This document shows, in pieces, positions 9,841-18,184 of a stretch of 64,000 nt of DNA. Position 1 is the first letter of the stretch; every line of letters starts with the position of its first letter. The position numbers and the translations under genes are program-made. The notes below the pieces were generated by a model. It saw only the letters and a list, made by a program, of their open reading frames with translations. It searched no databases and was not told where the DNA came from. The stretch is from Terriglobia bacterium (lineage in GTDB: Bacteria; Acidobacteriota; Terriglobia; JAJPHL01), in NCBI GenBank assembly GCA_021325275.1, contig JAJPHL010000071.1, positions 1-64,000 of the forward strand, given 5' to 3'.

Positions 9841-10263
9841 ATGGGAACGTTTTATACAAACTGCAAGATCGAAAATCCCGTCGCGCGCGGACGGGCCGCC
9901 GAGCTTTCCAACCTTTTGGTCGATACCGGGAGCGAATTCACGTGGATTGCCTCGCCTACGCTCGAACAGCTTGGTATTCCCCGCGAGCGAAAGACCGTCA
10001 GCTTCGTGATGGCGAACGGTCGCCACGTCACTCGGCGTATCGGTTTCGCAATTGTTCGGCTGGCACGACATTTCACGATTGACGAGGTGGTTTTTGCCGA
10101 GCCGGGTGACATGATGCTGCTCGGAGCGCGCACCATGGAAGGTCTTAACTTGATGGTTGATCCGGCCGGAAAGCAATTGCTGGCGGCGGGACCGTTACCG
10201 GCCGCCTCGCCGGTTCGCCGGCAAACGTCCGCGAAAATGCGCCGCAGCAAGCGCAGCAACTGA
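9841..10263 (+). CDS. Retropepsin-like aspartic protease domain protein
   Basis: A 140-residue protein with a single retroviral-type aspartic protease lobe. LLVDTGSEFTWI (about residues 26-37) holds the catalytic Asp-Thr-Gly, and the second hydrophobic-Gly motif appears as MMLLGARTMEGL. With one DTG motif it would act as a homodimer. No signal peptide is seen. The C-terminal 30 residues are basic and low-complexity. It starts two bases after hemL and may be co-transcribed. Whether it is an active protease or only a fold relative is unknown. Confidence 0.78.
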   Translation: MGTFYTNCKIENPVARGRAAELSNLLVDTGSEFTWIASPTLEQLGIPRERKTVSFVMANGRHVTRRIGFAIVRLARHFTIDEVVFAEPGDMMLLGARTMEGLNLMVDPAGKQLLAAGPLPAASPVRRQTSAKMRRSKRSN

Positions 10264-10356
10264 CACATTTTTGTGCGACTTTTTTCTGTGCGGACTTTTT
10301 CTTCTTGCAGAGCGGAACCAACTAAGATATCGTGCCGAGATTGACATTGCTTACTT

Positions 10357-10671
10357 ATGAACGTCGGTGAAGTGATTCGCAATTTTCGGCAGCGCCGGGG
10401 CCTCTCGCAAGGCGACCTGGAGAAACGGAGCGGCTTAATGCGCTGTTACATTTCTCGCGTGGAAAACGGGCACACCGTGCCGAGTCTGGAGACGCTCAGC
10501 CGCATCGCGCGCGCGCTCGACACCGAGCTGAGCGACATGTTTCAAGACGAAGGCGTCACCGATCCCAAGGAAATGGAGTTCATCCGCGAACTCCGCAACT
10601 ATCTGCCGTCGCTGAAGGCGCGGGACCGCGCGCAAGTGATGGAGATGGTGCGCAAGATGGTCGAAGGGTAA
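10357..10671 (+). CDS. XRE-family helix-turn-helix regulator
   Basis: A 104-residue DNA-binding protein. Residues about 3-60 form a Cro/C1-type HTH (VIRNFRQRRGLSQGDLEKRS, then CYISRVENGHTVPSLETLSR). The C-terminal 40 residues are a charged helix (MEFIRELRNYLPSLKARD) that probably dimerises. A TTGACA lies 11 bp before the ATG but no convincing -10 follows. It is followed immediately by the galactokinase reading frame and may regulate it, but there is no direct evidence. Confidence 0.88.
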   Translation: MNVGEVIRNFRQRRGLSQGDLEKRSGLMRCYISRVENGHTVPSLETLSRIARALDTELSDMFQDEGVTDPKEMEFIRELRNYLPSLKARDRAQVMEMVRKMVEG

Positions 10672-10676
10672 CCGCT

Positions 10677-11768
10677 ATACCGTCCTCTGGTGCTCACACT
10701 CGCACGTTCCGCGCTCCGGGACGCGTCAATCTAATCGGCGAATACACGGATTTCAACAACGGCTTCGTCCTGCCGATGGCCATCGACCGCTACACGTACG
10801 TGAGCGCCGAGCCGCTGCACGGCGACGTGGTCAACGCGTGGAGCGAAGATCTCGCCAAAGGCGTCACCATCGAGGGCGCGATCGCCTGCCCCGGTCCTGC
10901 CGATTGGGCCGCGCCGCTACGTGGCGTTGTCGCGCTCCTGCGTCAACGCGGACTCGCGCAGCGGGGCGCGCGCTTGCTGATCCGCAGCCAAATTCCTCTG
11001 CGTGGAGGCTTGAGCTCGTCGGCGTCGTTTGAAATTGCGTGCGCGTTTGCGTTGCTCGCCGTGAATAACGAATCGCTCAGCGGTCCGGAACTCGCCAAGA
11101 TCGGCTGGGAAGCCGAGAACAAGTACGCGCAAGTTCGCTGCGGCATCATGGACCAATTTGTCGTCGCCAACGCCGCGCCCGGTTCGGCCTTGCTGCTCGA
11201 TTGCCGATCGCTCGAGTCGAAGCCTGTGCCGCTGCCGCCGGGCGTGGAAGTGGCGGTGGTGAATTCCATGGTCAAACGCGAACTCGCGGGGTCCGCGTAC
11301 AACACGCGGCGCGCGGAATGCGACGAGGCCGCGCGATTGCTCGGCGTTGCATCGCTGCGCGATGCCGAACTTTCGGCGGCGTTGCAGTTGCCCGAGCCGA
11401 TGCGGCGTCGCGCGAAACACGTGATCGAAGAAAACGCGCGCGTGATGGCATTTCTCGAGGCGTTGCCGCGCGGCGATTGGGAAGGCGTCGCTCGCGCCAT
11501 GGCAGGATCGCACGCCGGCCTGCGCGACGAATTCGAAGTGAGCTGCCCGGAACTCGATTTCCTGGCCGAGAAAGGACGCGCGCTCGGCAGCCTGGGATCG
11601 CGGATGACCGGCGGCGGATTCGGCGGTTGCACGGTGCATTTCGTGCGCACAGGCGCAGGCGACGCATTCTTGCGCGAGCTGATGGCGGCCTACCAAGCGG
11701 AATTTCAGCGCGACGCCGAAGGATTTATCTGTTCGTCCGGCCGGGCGGTGGAAGAAGTAAAGCCGTAG
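10677..11768 (+). CDS. galK: Galactokinase (GHMP kinase), 5' end uncertain
   Basis: Phosphorylates galactose in the Leloir pathway. The frame contains all three GHMP motifs: APGRVNLIGEYTDFNNG (sugar-binding motif, encoded from about 10713), RGGLSSSASFEIACA (phosphate loop) and SRMTGGGFGGCTVHFV (C-terminal glycine motif). The first ATG in frame (10776) lies after motif 1, so it cannot be the true start. No ATG, GTG or TTG exists in this frame between the xre stop and motif 1. The only near-start is ATA at 10677, used here as a placeholder. A GTG at 10690 is one frame away, so a lost base near 10691-10701 is possible. The catalytic part is otherwise intact. Confidence 0.8.
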   Translation: MPSSGAHTRTFRAPGRVNLIGEYTDFNNGFVLPMAIDRYTYVSAEPLHGDVVNAWSEDLAKGVTIEGAIACPGPADWAAPLRGVVALLRQRGLAQRGARLLIRSQIPLRGGLSSSASFEIACAFALLAVNNESLSGPELAKIGWEAENKYAQVRCGIMDQFVVANAAPGSALLLDCRSLESKPVPLPPGVEVAVVNSMVKRELAGSAYNTRRAECDEAARLLGVASLRDAELSAALQLPEPMRRRAKHVIEENARVMAFLEALPRGDWEGVARAMAGSHAGLRDEFEVSCPELDFLAEKGRALGSLGSRMTGGGFGGCTVHFVRTGAGDAFLRELMAAYQAEFQRDAEGFICSSGRAVEEVKP

Positions 11769-11774
11769 CAACAT

Positions 11775-11844
11775 CACCACAAAGACACAAAGAAGACAGT
11801 TCTTTCTGTGTTTTCGGTGCGTTTTTCTTCCGTGTGTTTCCGTG
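11775..11844. repeat. Degenerate intergenic hairpin of CACAAAG-type units
   Basis: The left arm is CACCACAAAGACACAAAGAA with about 10-bp periodic ACACAAAG units. The right arm (TTTTTCTTCCGTGTGTTTCC) is its imperfect reverse complement. It lies between the convergent galK and redoxin genes. The arms have diverged, so it looks like an old copy of a CAC-unit hairpin similar in design to those at 18686 and 40237. Confidence 0.5.
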
Positions 11845-11860
11845 TTCCAAAACGCCGGCC

Positions 11861-12421
11861 TTACGGTAGCCCCGGAATCACGCAGCCCACTGCCTGAGTC
11901 TTGGCATGCGCCACCGGTTTTCCGGCGAGCACCGCGTCGAGCGCCTCACGCAAGTCGTGGCGTGTTGCTTCCAAGCGCGACTTTCCGATCTCAATGTAGC
12001 GATCGTCGATGCGTCCCGAGTACACCACTTGTCCCGCGGGCGATAGCACCACCACTTGCGGCTGAATCGTCGCGCCGACCGAGTGCGTCAGCGTTTGCTT
12101 GGGGTCCGCGAGCAAGGGGAAGGGAAGCGCGAAGTCTTCGGCGTATTTCTTCACGTCGGCGGGCGCGCGTCCCGCGTCCGGTTGGACGGCGTAGAAGCGG
12201 ACACCTTTTTCCGAGTACGCCGCATTGATGCGCTGCATCTCGGGAACGTAGCTGTTGCTGATGGGGCAGTCGATGGAAACGAAGAAGAGCACCACGGCCT
12301 TCGCGCCGCTCCACTCCTGCGCCGTGTGCATCGCGCCCGTGGTGTCTTGCAAATGAAACGCGTCCGCCGCCGGAATAAGATGTCCGGCTAAACTTGCCGC
12401 GAAGAACAGCAAAGTAAACAT
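11861..12421 (-). CDS. Secreted redoxin (AhpC/TSA-like thioredoxin-fold protein)
   Basis: A 186-residue thioredoxin-fold protein with a hydrophobic signal region (FTLLFFAASLAGHLIPAADA). The active-site region is FFVSIDCPISNSYVPEMQRI, a DCPxSN motif with one catalytic Cys typical of redoxins linked to c-type cytochrome/copper oxygenase clusters. PQVVVLSPAGQVVYSGRIDD is the usual cis-Pro strand segment. The start at 12421 is chosen because the signal begins there and it overlaps the upstream stop by one base (TAATG). It is probably periplasmic and may serve the copper monooxygenases encoded upstream in the same operon. Confidence 0.85.
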   Translation of the reverse strand: MFTLLFFAASLAGHLIPAADAFHLQDTTGAMHTAQEWSGAKAVVLFFVSIDCPISNSYVPEMQRINAAYSEKGVRFYAVQPDAGRAPADVKKYAEDFALPFPLLADPKQTLTHSVGATIQPQVVVLSPAGQVVYSGRIDDRYIEIGKSRLEATRHDLREALDAVLAGKPVAHAKTQAVGCVIPGLP

Positions 12422-13749
12422 TAGTGATTCGGATTCTTGTCCGGCGCGCCGGAACGGAAACGCCGTCCTGCGGGACCCGCGAGTAACTGCTGGGCCAGCG
12501 ACATCCACGATGTCAAGCGATCACTGGCGCGCGGTGACACGCAGATCAGCATCGCGGCGCACATTTCGTCGGTGGTTGCTTCGCCCCAAGCGACGGCCTT
12601 CGGCGGATTGCTGGGATTCTTCGGATTCGCCGCCGAATTGTCGTAGAACGCTTCGAGATCGAAGCGCGTCTGCGCGGGTAGCGCGAGCGATTCCTTGAAT
12701 TCGTAGCCAAGCTGCCAGTTGAAATCCCAATCTTTGATCCAGATCAGCGGCTTCACGTCGCCATCCGGCAACGTAGCCGTGATTTTCATTTCGCGTCCCA
12801 GCAAATGCATGTGCGGCGCAATGCCGCTCAGTTCCAGTTCGATCGGCGTGGTGAACGTCGCCGTGACGCGCTGGTGCGATTCTCCCGCGGGAATCCGCAA
12901 ATTTGGTTGCACCATCGGAATGCCGAAGATGCGCTTCACTACCGGCGTCTTCTGGAAGTAAATTCCAATCGTCGTCTTGTCCGATTCCGGTCTTCCACTC
13001 GGGTGATAGTGATTTTGTACGATCAGATCGCTGCCCTTGGGCGCGACGAACGCCACGCCGTCGGGCATGCGTTTCACGTTCATGCCCGGCGCCCATCCGG
13101 CCATCAAGTCTGTTTGGATCGCCGTGATGCCGGGACCGCCGTAGCACGTGTACGAGCCGCTGTCGCCGGCACGCGCCCGCGCGGCGTGCGCGGGATCGGT
13201 GTAGATCACGGTGTGATGCAGCACGCGGCGATTGCCGGGGCGCACTTCCACCGACGCAATCGGGGTGTCCTCGGGAAAATCGGTGCGGATCACGAAACAC
13301 TTGTAAATGTCGTAGCCATCCGCGGGGACTTGATACGTGTCCGGCATTTCCACGATCATGTCGGGCGGACCAAGCGCCCAGCCGTCGGTAAACTTCGGCG
13401 CCGCTGGCAAATCCTTCGTGTCGCCCTCGGGCGCGCCGTTCTTCGCCCACGCCGAAATTGTGGCGATTTGTTCGGCGCTCAGCGCGCGAACGTCGGCAAA
13501 TTCGCCGAATCCCGGCGACGCTTTCCACGGCGGCATGATGTGTTTCGACGTGGCGTCGGCGATCGTGGGCGCGTAGCGCTTGGCGTCCGAGTAGGTGAGC
13601 AGCGAAAACGGCGCGACCTCGCCGGGACGATGGCAGCTCGCGCAATTCTTGTAGAGAATCGGCGCGATGTCTTTGTTGAACGTCGGCGACGCCGCGTTCG
13701 CACACGCCGCAGCAACCACTGCGAACGCCATCCACCAGTGCAAGCGCAT
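12421..13749 (-). CDS. Cytochrome c / copper type II monooxygenase fusion, copy 2
   Basis: A 442-residue secreted protein. A signal peptide (residues 1-20) precedes a c-type heme domain with CASCH at 36-40 and a likely distal Met in KHIMPPWK (about 70-76). The rest is a peptidylglycine-monooxygenase-like copper module. It has HH at 178-179, H247 and H249 in NHYH, H313 and H315 in APHMHLLG, and Met396 in TTDEMC, matching the CuA and CuB ligand pattern of PHM/dopamine beta-monooxygenase. The start at 13749 puts the signal first and lies 3 bp after the paralogue's stop. The substrate is unknown. A heme domain in place of a separate reductant suggests electron delivery by heme (inference). Confidence 0.85.
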   Translation of the reverse strand: MRLHWWMAFAVVAAACANAASPTFNKDIAPILYKNCASCHRPGEVAPFSLLTYSDAKRYAPTIADATSKHIMPPWKASPGFGEFADVRALSAEQIATISAWAKNGAPEGDTKDLPAAPKFTDGWALGPPDMIVEMPDTYQVPADGYDIYKCFVIRTDFPEDTPIASVEVRPGNRRVLHHTVIYTDPAHAARARAGDSGSYTCYGGPGITAIQTDLMAGWAPGMNVKRMPDGVAFVAPKGSDLIVQNHYHPSGRPESDKTTIGIYFQKTPVVKRIFGIPMVQPNLRIPAGESHQRVTATFTTPIELELSGIAPHMHLLGREMKITATLPDGDVKPLIWIKDWDFNWQLGYEFKESLALPAQTRFDLEAFYDNSAANPKNPSNPPKAVAWGEATTDEMCAAMLICVSPRASDRLTSWMSLAQQLLAGPAGRRFRSGAPDKNPNH

Positions 13750-13751
13750 CC

Positions 13752-15101
13752 CTACTTCTCCTGCTTGGGTGCGGCGGGCGCGCGCTGTCCGGTTAGTGCG
13801 GGATATTTCATGAGGTCGAGCTGTTGCGCGAGCGACATCATCAGCGTCATGCGATCGGATGGCTTGGGCGTCATATAGCCGATGAACGCGATGCACATTT
13901 CATCGGTGGTTGCTTCACCCCACGACACGGCCTTCGGCGGATTCGCGGGATTCCGCGGATTCTTCGACGAATTGTCGTAGTATGCTTCCACGTCGAAGCG
14001 CGTGCCCTTGGGCAGCTTCATCGGTTCCTTGAAAATGTACGCGCCCTGCCAGTTGAAATCCCAGTCTTTGATCCAAACCATCGGCCGCACTTCGCCCGAC
14101 GGCAGCGTGGCGGTGACTTTCATCTCGCGTCCGAGCAAATGCATGTGCGGGCCGACGCTCGTGACTTCCAAATCGATCGGCGTGGTGAACGACGTCGTGA
14201 CGTGGTAGCGGCTGTCGCCCGCGGGAATGTGCAACCCCGGTTGTAGCACGGGAATTGAGAAGAGTTGCTTCGCCACCGCGCCCTTTTGGAAGTACACGCC
14301 GATTTGCGTTTTGTCCGTTTCCGGTTTTCCGTCGGGGTGATAGTGATTTTGCACGATCAAGTCCGCGCCCTTCGGGACGACTCTCGCGATTCCCTCCGGC
14401 AGGCGCTTTGGCGTGACGCCGGGCGCCCATCCGGCCATCAAGCCGGCTTGCGGAAGTCCCGGACCGCCGTAGCAAGTGTACGCGCCGCCCGATTCCTTCG
14501 CGGCCAGCGCGCGCGCCTCGTGCGAGGGCGTCGCGTCGGTGTAGATCAGCGTGTGATGCACCACGCGGCGGTTGCCCGGGCGAATGTCGACGGCCGCGAT
14601 GGCCATGTCCGCCGTGAGACTCATGGGAATTACGAAGCAGCGGTAAATGTCGTTGCCGTCGGCGGGCACATCGAACGCGGACGGCATGTCGATGATCAGA
14701 TCAGGCTCGCCGAGGGTCCAACTGGCGTTGAATTGCGGCGGCAGGGTTTTGTCCTTGGCATCGCCTTCGGGCGCTCCGTTCTTGGCCCATGCGCTGATGG
14801 TAGCGATTTGCGCGTCACTCAACGCGCGCACATTCTCAAACTCGCCGAAACCGGCTTCCGCTTTCCACGGCGGCATCACGTGTTTTGACGTTGCTTCGGC
14901 GATTACCGGTGCGTAGCGCTTGGCGTCGGAGTAACTTAGCAGCGAAAACGGCGCGACCTCGCCGGGATGATGGCAAGTGGCGCAGTTGGCGTACAGGATC
15001 GGCGCGACGTCGCGATTGAACGTCGGCACGGTGGACGCAGGTCCCGCGGCGAAAAGCGGGAGCGCAAGCGACAATGAGCCCATCAGCATTTTGAGACGCA
15101 T
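13752..15101 (-). CDS. Cytochrome c / copper type II monooxygenase fusion, copy 1
   Basis: A 449-residue paralogue of the next gene with the same architecture. It has a signal peptide, CATCH heme motif at residues 40-44, HVMPPWKAE, an HHTLIYTD copper motif, NHYHPDGKPE, GPHMHLLGREMK and TTDEMCIAF with the CuB Met. The two genes are adjacent, in the same orientation and closely similar along their length, so they arose by tandem duplication. The start at 15101 is chosen for the signal peptide. They form an apparent operon with the downstream redoxin. No dedicated copper or heme maturation genes are in the window. Confidence 0.85.
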   Translation of the reverse strand: MRLKMLMGSLSLALPLFAAGPASTVPTFNRDVAPILYANCATCHHPGEVAPFSLLSYSDAKRYAPVIAEATSKHVMPPWKAEAGFGEFENVRALSDAQIATISAWAKNGAPEGDAKDKTLPPQFNASWTLGEPDLIIDMPSAFDVPADGNDIYRCFVIPMSLTADMAIAAVDIRPGNRRVVHHTLIYTDATPSHEARALAAKESGGAYTCYGGPGLPQAGLMAGWAPGVTPKRLPEGIARVVPKGADLIVQNHYHPDGKPETDKTQIGVYFQKGAVAKQLFSIPVLQPGLHIPAGDSRYHVTTSFTTPIDLEVTSVGPHMHLLGREMKVTATLPSGEVRPMVWIKDWDFNWQGAYIFKEPMKLPKGTRFDVEAYYDNSSKNPRNPANPPKAVSWGEATTDEMCIAFIGYMTPKPSDRMTLMMSLAQQLDLMKYPALTGQRAPAAPKQEK

Positions 15102-15125
15102 TCGCCTATTGTATCCCACTGCCTC

Positions 15126-15157
15126 TTGACGCATGAGTTTACAATATGTAAACTCAT
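15126..15157 (+). promoter_or_regulatory. higBA promoter and 25-bp palindromic operator
   Basis: A perfect inverted repeat occupies 15133-15157: ATGAGTTTACA, spacer ATA, then TGTAAACTCAT. It ends 3 bp before the GTG of higB and overlaps a candidate promoter (TTGACG at 15126-15131, 17 bp, TAAACT at 15149-15154). The position fits an autoregulatory site for the HigA antitoxin. Confidence 0.7.
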
Positions 15158-15160
15158 GAA

Positions 15161-15448
15161 GTGAGGGTCATCAGCAAGGCAAGGATACTGAACTTCTCTG
15201 CCGAACACGCCGATGCATATGCTCCTCTTCTGATGTGGCACACGATCACGAAGCACGCACATTGGACCAATCTGGCGGATACCCGGCGCGATTTCGCACA
15301 CGCTGACGTGGTAGGGAGACGGACGGTGTTCAACATCAAAGGAAATCGTTACCGGCTGATTGCCCGCGTGAACTACGACACGCAGAAGGTCTTCATCCTT
15401 CATATTCTGACTCACGCCGAGTACTCGAAAGGAGATTGGAAAGTATGA
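15161..15448 (+). CDS. higB: HigB-type mRNA interferase toxin
   Basis: A 95-residue toxin of the HigB (RelE-superfamily) type. The family core is visible in HAHWTNLADTRRDFAHADVVG and FNIKGNRYRLIARVNYDTQK, with the end VFILHILTHAEYSKGDWKV. It would cleave ribosome-bound mRNA. The start is GTG at 15161, directly after the operator palindrome. The toxin gene precedes the antitoxin, as is normal for HigBA, and the stop overlaps the antitoxin ATG (ATGA). Confidence 0.92.
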   Translation: MRVISKARILNFSAEHADAYAPLLMWHTITKHAHWTNLADTRRDFAHADVVGRRTVFNIKGNRYRLIARVNYDTQKVFILHILTHAEYSKGDWKV

Positions 15449-15849
15449 GCGCCACGGTGGAGATCAATCCTGTTCGCTACGCTAAGTTACTTTCCAAAAC
15501 GTTACCGCGCCCGATTCGCGACGAGCGGGAAAACCAAAGGATGACAAAGATCCTTCTGGAGCTCGATGAGCGGACCGGCCTTTCGGCGGAAGAGGAGCAA
15601 CTCGCCGAGATGCTGACCCTTCTCATTGAGGACTTTGAAACAAAACGCTATCCGTTGCCGGCGGTGCCGCCGGTGGAGGCGCTGAAGGTGCTGATGGAGG
15701 AACGCGGTCTGCGGCATCGGGATATCTGGCCCGCGTTAGGGAACAAGGGTGTCACGTCGGAAATACTCAACGGCAGGCGGTCGATCAGTAAGGCGCAGGC
15801 GAAGAAACTCGCGGCGTTCTTGAGAGTTCCGGTGGAGCTCTTCATCTAG
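15445..15849 (+). CDS. higA: HigA-type antitoxin with C-terminal HTH
   Basis: A 134-residue antitoxin. The N-terminal two thirds is a helical, charged toxin-binding region. The C-terminal 55 residues form an XRE-like HTH (LRHRDIWPALGNKGVTSEIL, then SISKAQAKKLAAFLRVPVEL). The ATG at 15445 is chosen because AAGGAG lies 10 bp upstream and it overlaps the higB stop. A TTG at 15436 would add three residues. It probably represses its own promoter through the palindrome at 15133-15157. Confidence 0.92.
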   Translation: MSATVEINPVRYAKLLSKTLPRPIRDERENQRMTKILLELDERTGLSAEEEQLAEMLTLLIEDFETKRYPLPAVPPVEALKVLMEERGLRHRDIWPALGNKGVTSEILNGRRSISKAQAKKLAAFLRVPVELFI

Positions 15850-15910
15850 AAGCCCGGCGCCATTGAGTTGGTCAAGGAAATCATGTTCAAACGTTTTCGC
15901 GACGCCGGAT

Positions 15911-16654
15911 TTAGCGGGGCCTCGTTTGCCGCGTTTTTTGGTGTTTCAAACGCACATACCGCGCGGCCATTTTGGCGATCAGGTATCCGCGATGGCCGTC
16001 GCGGAATCCCTGCTGAAGAAAATACGTCTTTAGAAATGTTGCGGGCGGTGAAAGTATCACACGCAACGCGCTCGAGCGGCGGCCTTGCGCGCGCAACTCC
16101 TCGGCGGCGAGGGTCGTGTAACGCTCCATCGTGCCCGCATGTTCTTCGAGCGATGCACAGGTGAAATGATGCAGGTCTCCCGTAAGGTCCGCAGCGTCGC
16201 CGTCGATTACGACGCTTTCGTGGACATAGTCGCCGACCCAGCGGCCGCGGCGGCGATCGTACAGGCGAACTTTGGCGTCGGGATACCAGCCGCTGTGATG
16301 GATCCATCCGCCGAGATATTGGGCGCGTCGCGGGAAGCGGAATCCCGCGGCGGCGGGCTCGCTCGTGCGAAGCGCCATGATTTCCGCTTGCAACAATTCA
16401 CTGAGTGATTCGTCGGCGTCGATCGCCAGGATCCAGTCGTGCGTGGCGTTTGCCGCGGCGAAATCCTTCTGCCGCGCGTAACCGAGCCAAGATTGTTCAA
16501 TCACCCGTGCGCCAAAACGCGCGGCGATCTCGCGCGTGCGATCCGTCGATCCTGAGTCGATCACCACAATTTCATCGACGCACGTCAGCGACTCGAGCGC
16601 GCGAGGCAAGTTGCGCTCTTCGTTCAGCGTGACGATGGTGGCGGAAATGCGCAT
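15911..16654 (-). CDS. Family 2 glycosyltransferase (WaaE/KdtX-like)
   Basis: A 247-residue GT-A glycosyltransferase. The nucleotide-sugar domain opens with ISATIVTLNEERNLPRALES, followed by VDEIVVIDSGSTDRT and the metal-binding AIDADESLS. The acceptor half contains GGWIHHSGWYPDAKVRLYDR and VGDYVHESV, typical of the LPS inner-core beta-1,4-glucosyltransferase group. The start at 16654 overlaps the hutH stop by one base. The C-terminal 20 residues are basic. A role in lipopolysaccharide core or glycan assembly is inferred from the family. The link with hutH is unexplained. Confidence 0.88.
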   Translation of the reverse strand: MRISATIVTLNEERNLPRALESLTCVDEIVVIDSGSTDRTREIAARFGARVIEQSWLGYARQKDFAAANATHDWILAIDADESLSELLQAEIMALRTSEPAAAGFRFPRRAQYLGGWIHHSGWYPDAKVRLYDRRRGRWVGDYVHESVVIDGDAADLTGDLHHFTCASLEEHAGTMERYTTLAAEELRAQGRRSSALRVILSPPATFLKTYFLQQGFRDGHRGYLIAKMAARYVRLKHQKTRQTRPR

Positions 16655-18165
16655 TAGCGCTTCGGAAGCACGCCGGCGAGCACGCCGTCGCGCACGATGC
16701 GCGCGATTTTGGCGATGTCGGTGGAGAGCACGCGGTCGGCGTCCAGGTGCGGGACCACGGCGCGAATGGCGGAACGTGCCCGTTCGCATGCCGGCGACGA
16801 TTTCAGCTCGGTCGCGTCCAGCGCCTGCGCCGCGCACATCGCTTCAATCGCCAAAACGTTGCGCGTGTTCTCGACAACTTGCCGTAGCTTGAGCGCCGCG
16901 CCCATGCCCATGCTCACGTAGTCTTCCTTGTTGCCGGATGTGGTGATGGAATCCACCGACGAGGGATGCGCCAGCACTTTCGACTCGGAAACCAACGCCG
17001 CCGCGGCGATTTGCGCCGGCATGAATCCGGAGTCAAGCCCGGGACGCGCCGCCAAGAACGCCGGCAATCCTTCGCTCAGCGCGGGATTCACCAGGCGCTC
17101 GGTGCGGCGTTCGGAAATTCCCCCGAGCACCGTCAAGCCGATCGCTAGATAGTCGAGTCCAAACGCCACCGGCTGGCCGTGAAAATTTCCGCCGGAGAGT
17201 ACGTCGTCGGCGCTGGGGCCGAACACCAGCGGGTTGTCGGTCGCGCTGTTCATTTCCACTTCGAAAACGGATCGCACATGCGCCAACACGCCGCGCACCG
17301 CGCCGTGAACTTGGGGCATGCAGCGCAAACTGTACGCATCTTGGACCCGCGGATCGCCTTGACGATGACTCTCGCGAATCGCGCTACCCTGATTCAATCG
17401 CCGCAAGTTAGCGGCCGTTTCGATTTGTCCCGGATGTGGGCGCGCGTCATTGTGCAAGCGCGGATCGAACGCTGCCGGCGTACCGCGCAAGGCATCAAGT
17501 GTGAGCGCGCCGATCACGTCGGCGGAATCGGCGAGTATTTCCGCTTCAAGGAGTGCGAGCAGTCCCAGCGATAGCATCGCTTGCGTGCCGTTCAGGAGCG
17601 CCAAGCCCTCTTTCGCGCCTAGTTCGAGGGGCTTCAGATGCGCGCGCGCCAGCGCCTCGGCGCCGGAGACTGTTTCGCCTTGATAGCGCGCTTCTCCTTC
17701 GCCGATCGTGACCAGCGCCAAGTGTGCGAGAGGGGCGAGATCGCCCGACGCACCCACCGAGCCGCGGCACGGAATCACGGGATGCACGCCGCGATTCAAC
17801 ATTTCGCAAAGCAACTGGGCCGTTGCGGGTCGCACGCCGGAAAATCCCTTGGCCAAGACGTTGGCGCGCAGCAGCAACATGCCGCGCGTTTCCGATTCAC
17901 TCAGCGGGTCGCTGACGCCGCAGGCGTGCGATCGCAGCAGGTTCACTTGCAACGCCGCCAAATCGTCGCGGCCGATATGGCGATCGGCGAGCAAGCCGAA
18001 TCCGGTTGTGAGCCCGTACACCGGCGAGTCCGACGCCGCGAGCCGCTCGACCGTGGCGCGCGATTCGGCCATGCGCGCGCGCGCCGCGGCGGCGATTGTC
18101 ACGGGCGCGCCGTTCACGGCGTCACGAAACGCGGCGAGCGTTAATGAATGTCCGTCCAGTTCCAT
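16654..18165 (-). CDS. hutH: Histidine ammonia-lyase
   Basis: Deaminates L-histidine to urocanate. It has 503 residues, the family length. The self-cyclising MIO cofactor triad lies in GSVGASGDLAPLAHLAL. YGLTTGFGLLADRHI holds the catalytic Tyr. The substrate-selectivity pair is Ser-His (LLRSHACGVSDP), as in true histidine lyases rather than tyrosine or phenylalanine lyases. No hutU, hutI or hutG is nearby, so the rest of the pathway is elsewhere or absent. It is the first gene of a two-gene unit with a glycosyltransferase. Confidence 0.95.
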   Translation of the reverse strand: MELDGHSLTLAAFRDAVNGAPVTIAAAARARMAESRATVERLAASDSPVYGLTTGFGLLADRHIGRDDLAALQVNLLRSHACGVSDPLSESETRGMLLLRANVLAKGFSGVRPATAQLLCEMLNRGVHPVIPCRGSVGASGDLAPLAHLALVTIGEGEARYQGETVSGAEALARAHLKPLELGAKEGLALLNGTQAMLSLGLLALLEAEILADSADVIGALTLDALRGTPAAFDPRLHNDARPHPGQIETAANLRRLNQGSAIRESHRQGDPRVQDAYSLRCMPQVHGAVRGVLAHVRSVFEVEMNSATDNPLVFGPSADDVLSGGNFHGQPVAFGLDYLAIGLTVLGGISERRTERLVNPALSEGLPAFLAARPGLDSGFMPAQIAAAALVSESKVLAHPSSVDSITTSGNKEDYVSMGMGAALKLRQVVENTRNVLAIEAMCAAQALDATELKSSPACERARSAIRAVVPHLDADRVLSTDIAKIARIVRDGVLAGVLPKR

Positions 18166-18184
18166 AAGCGTCTATTCTATCGGA

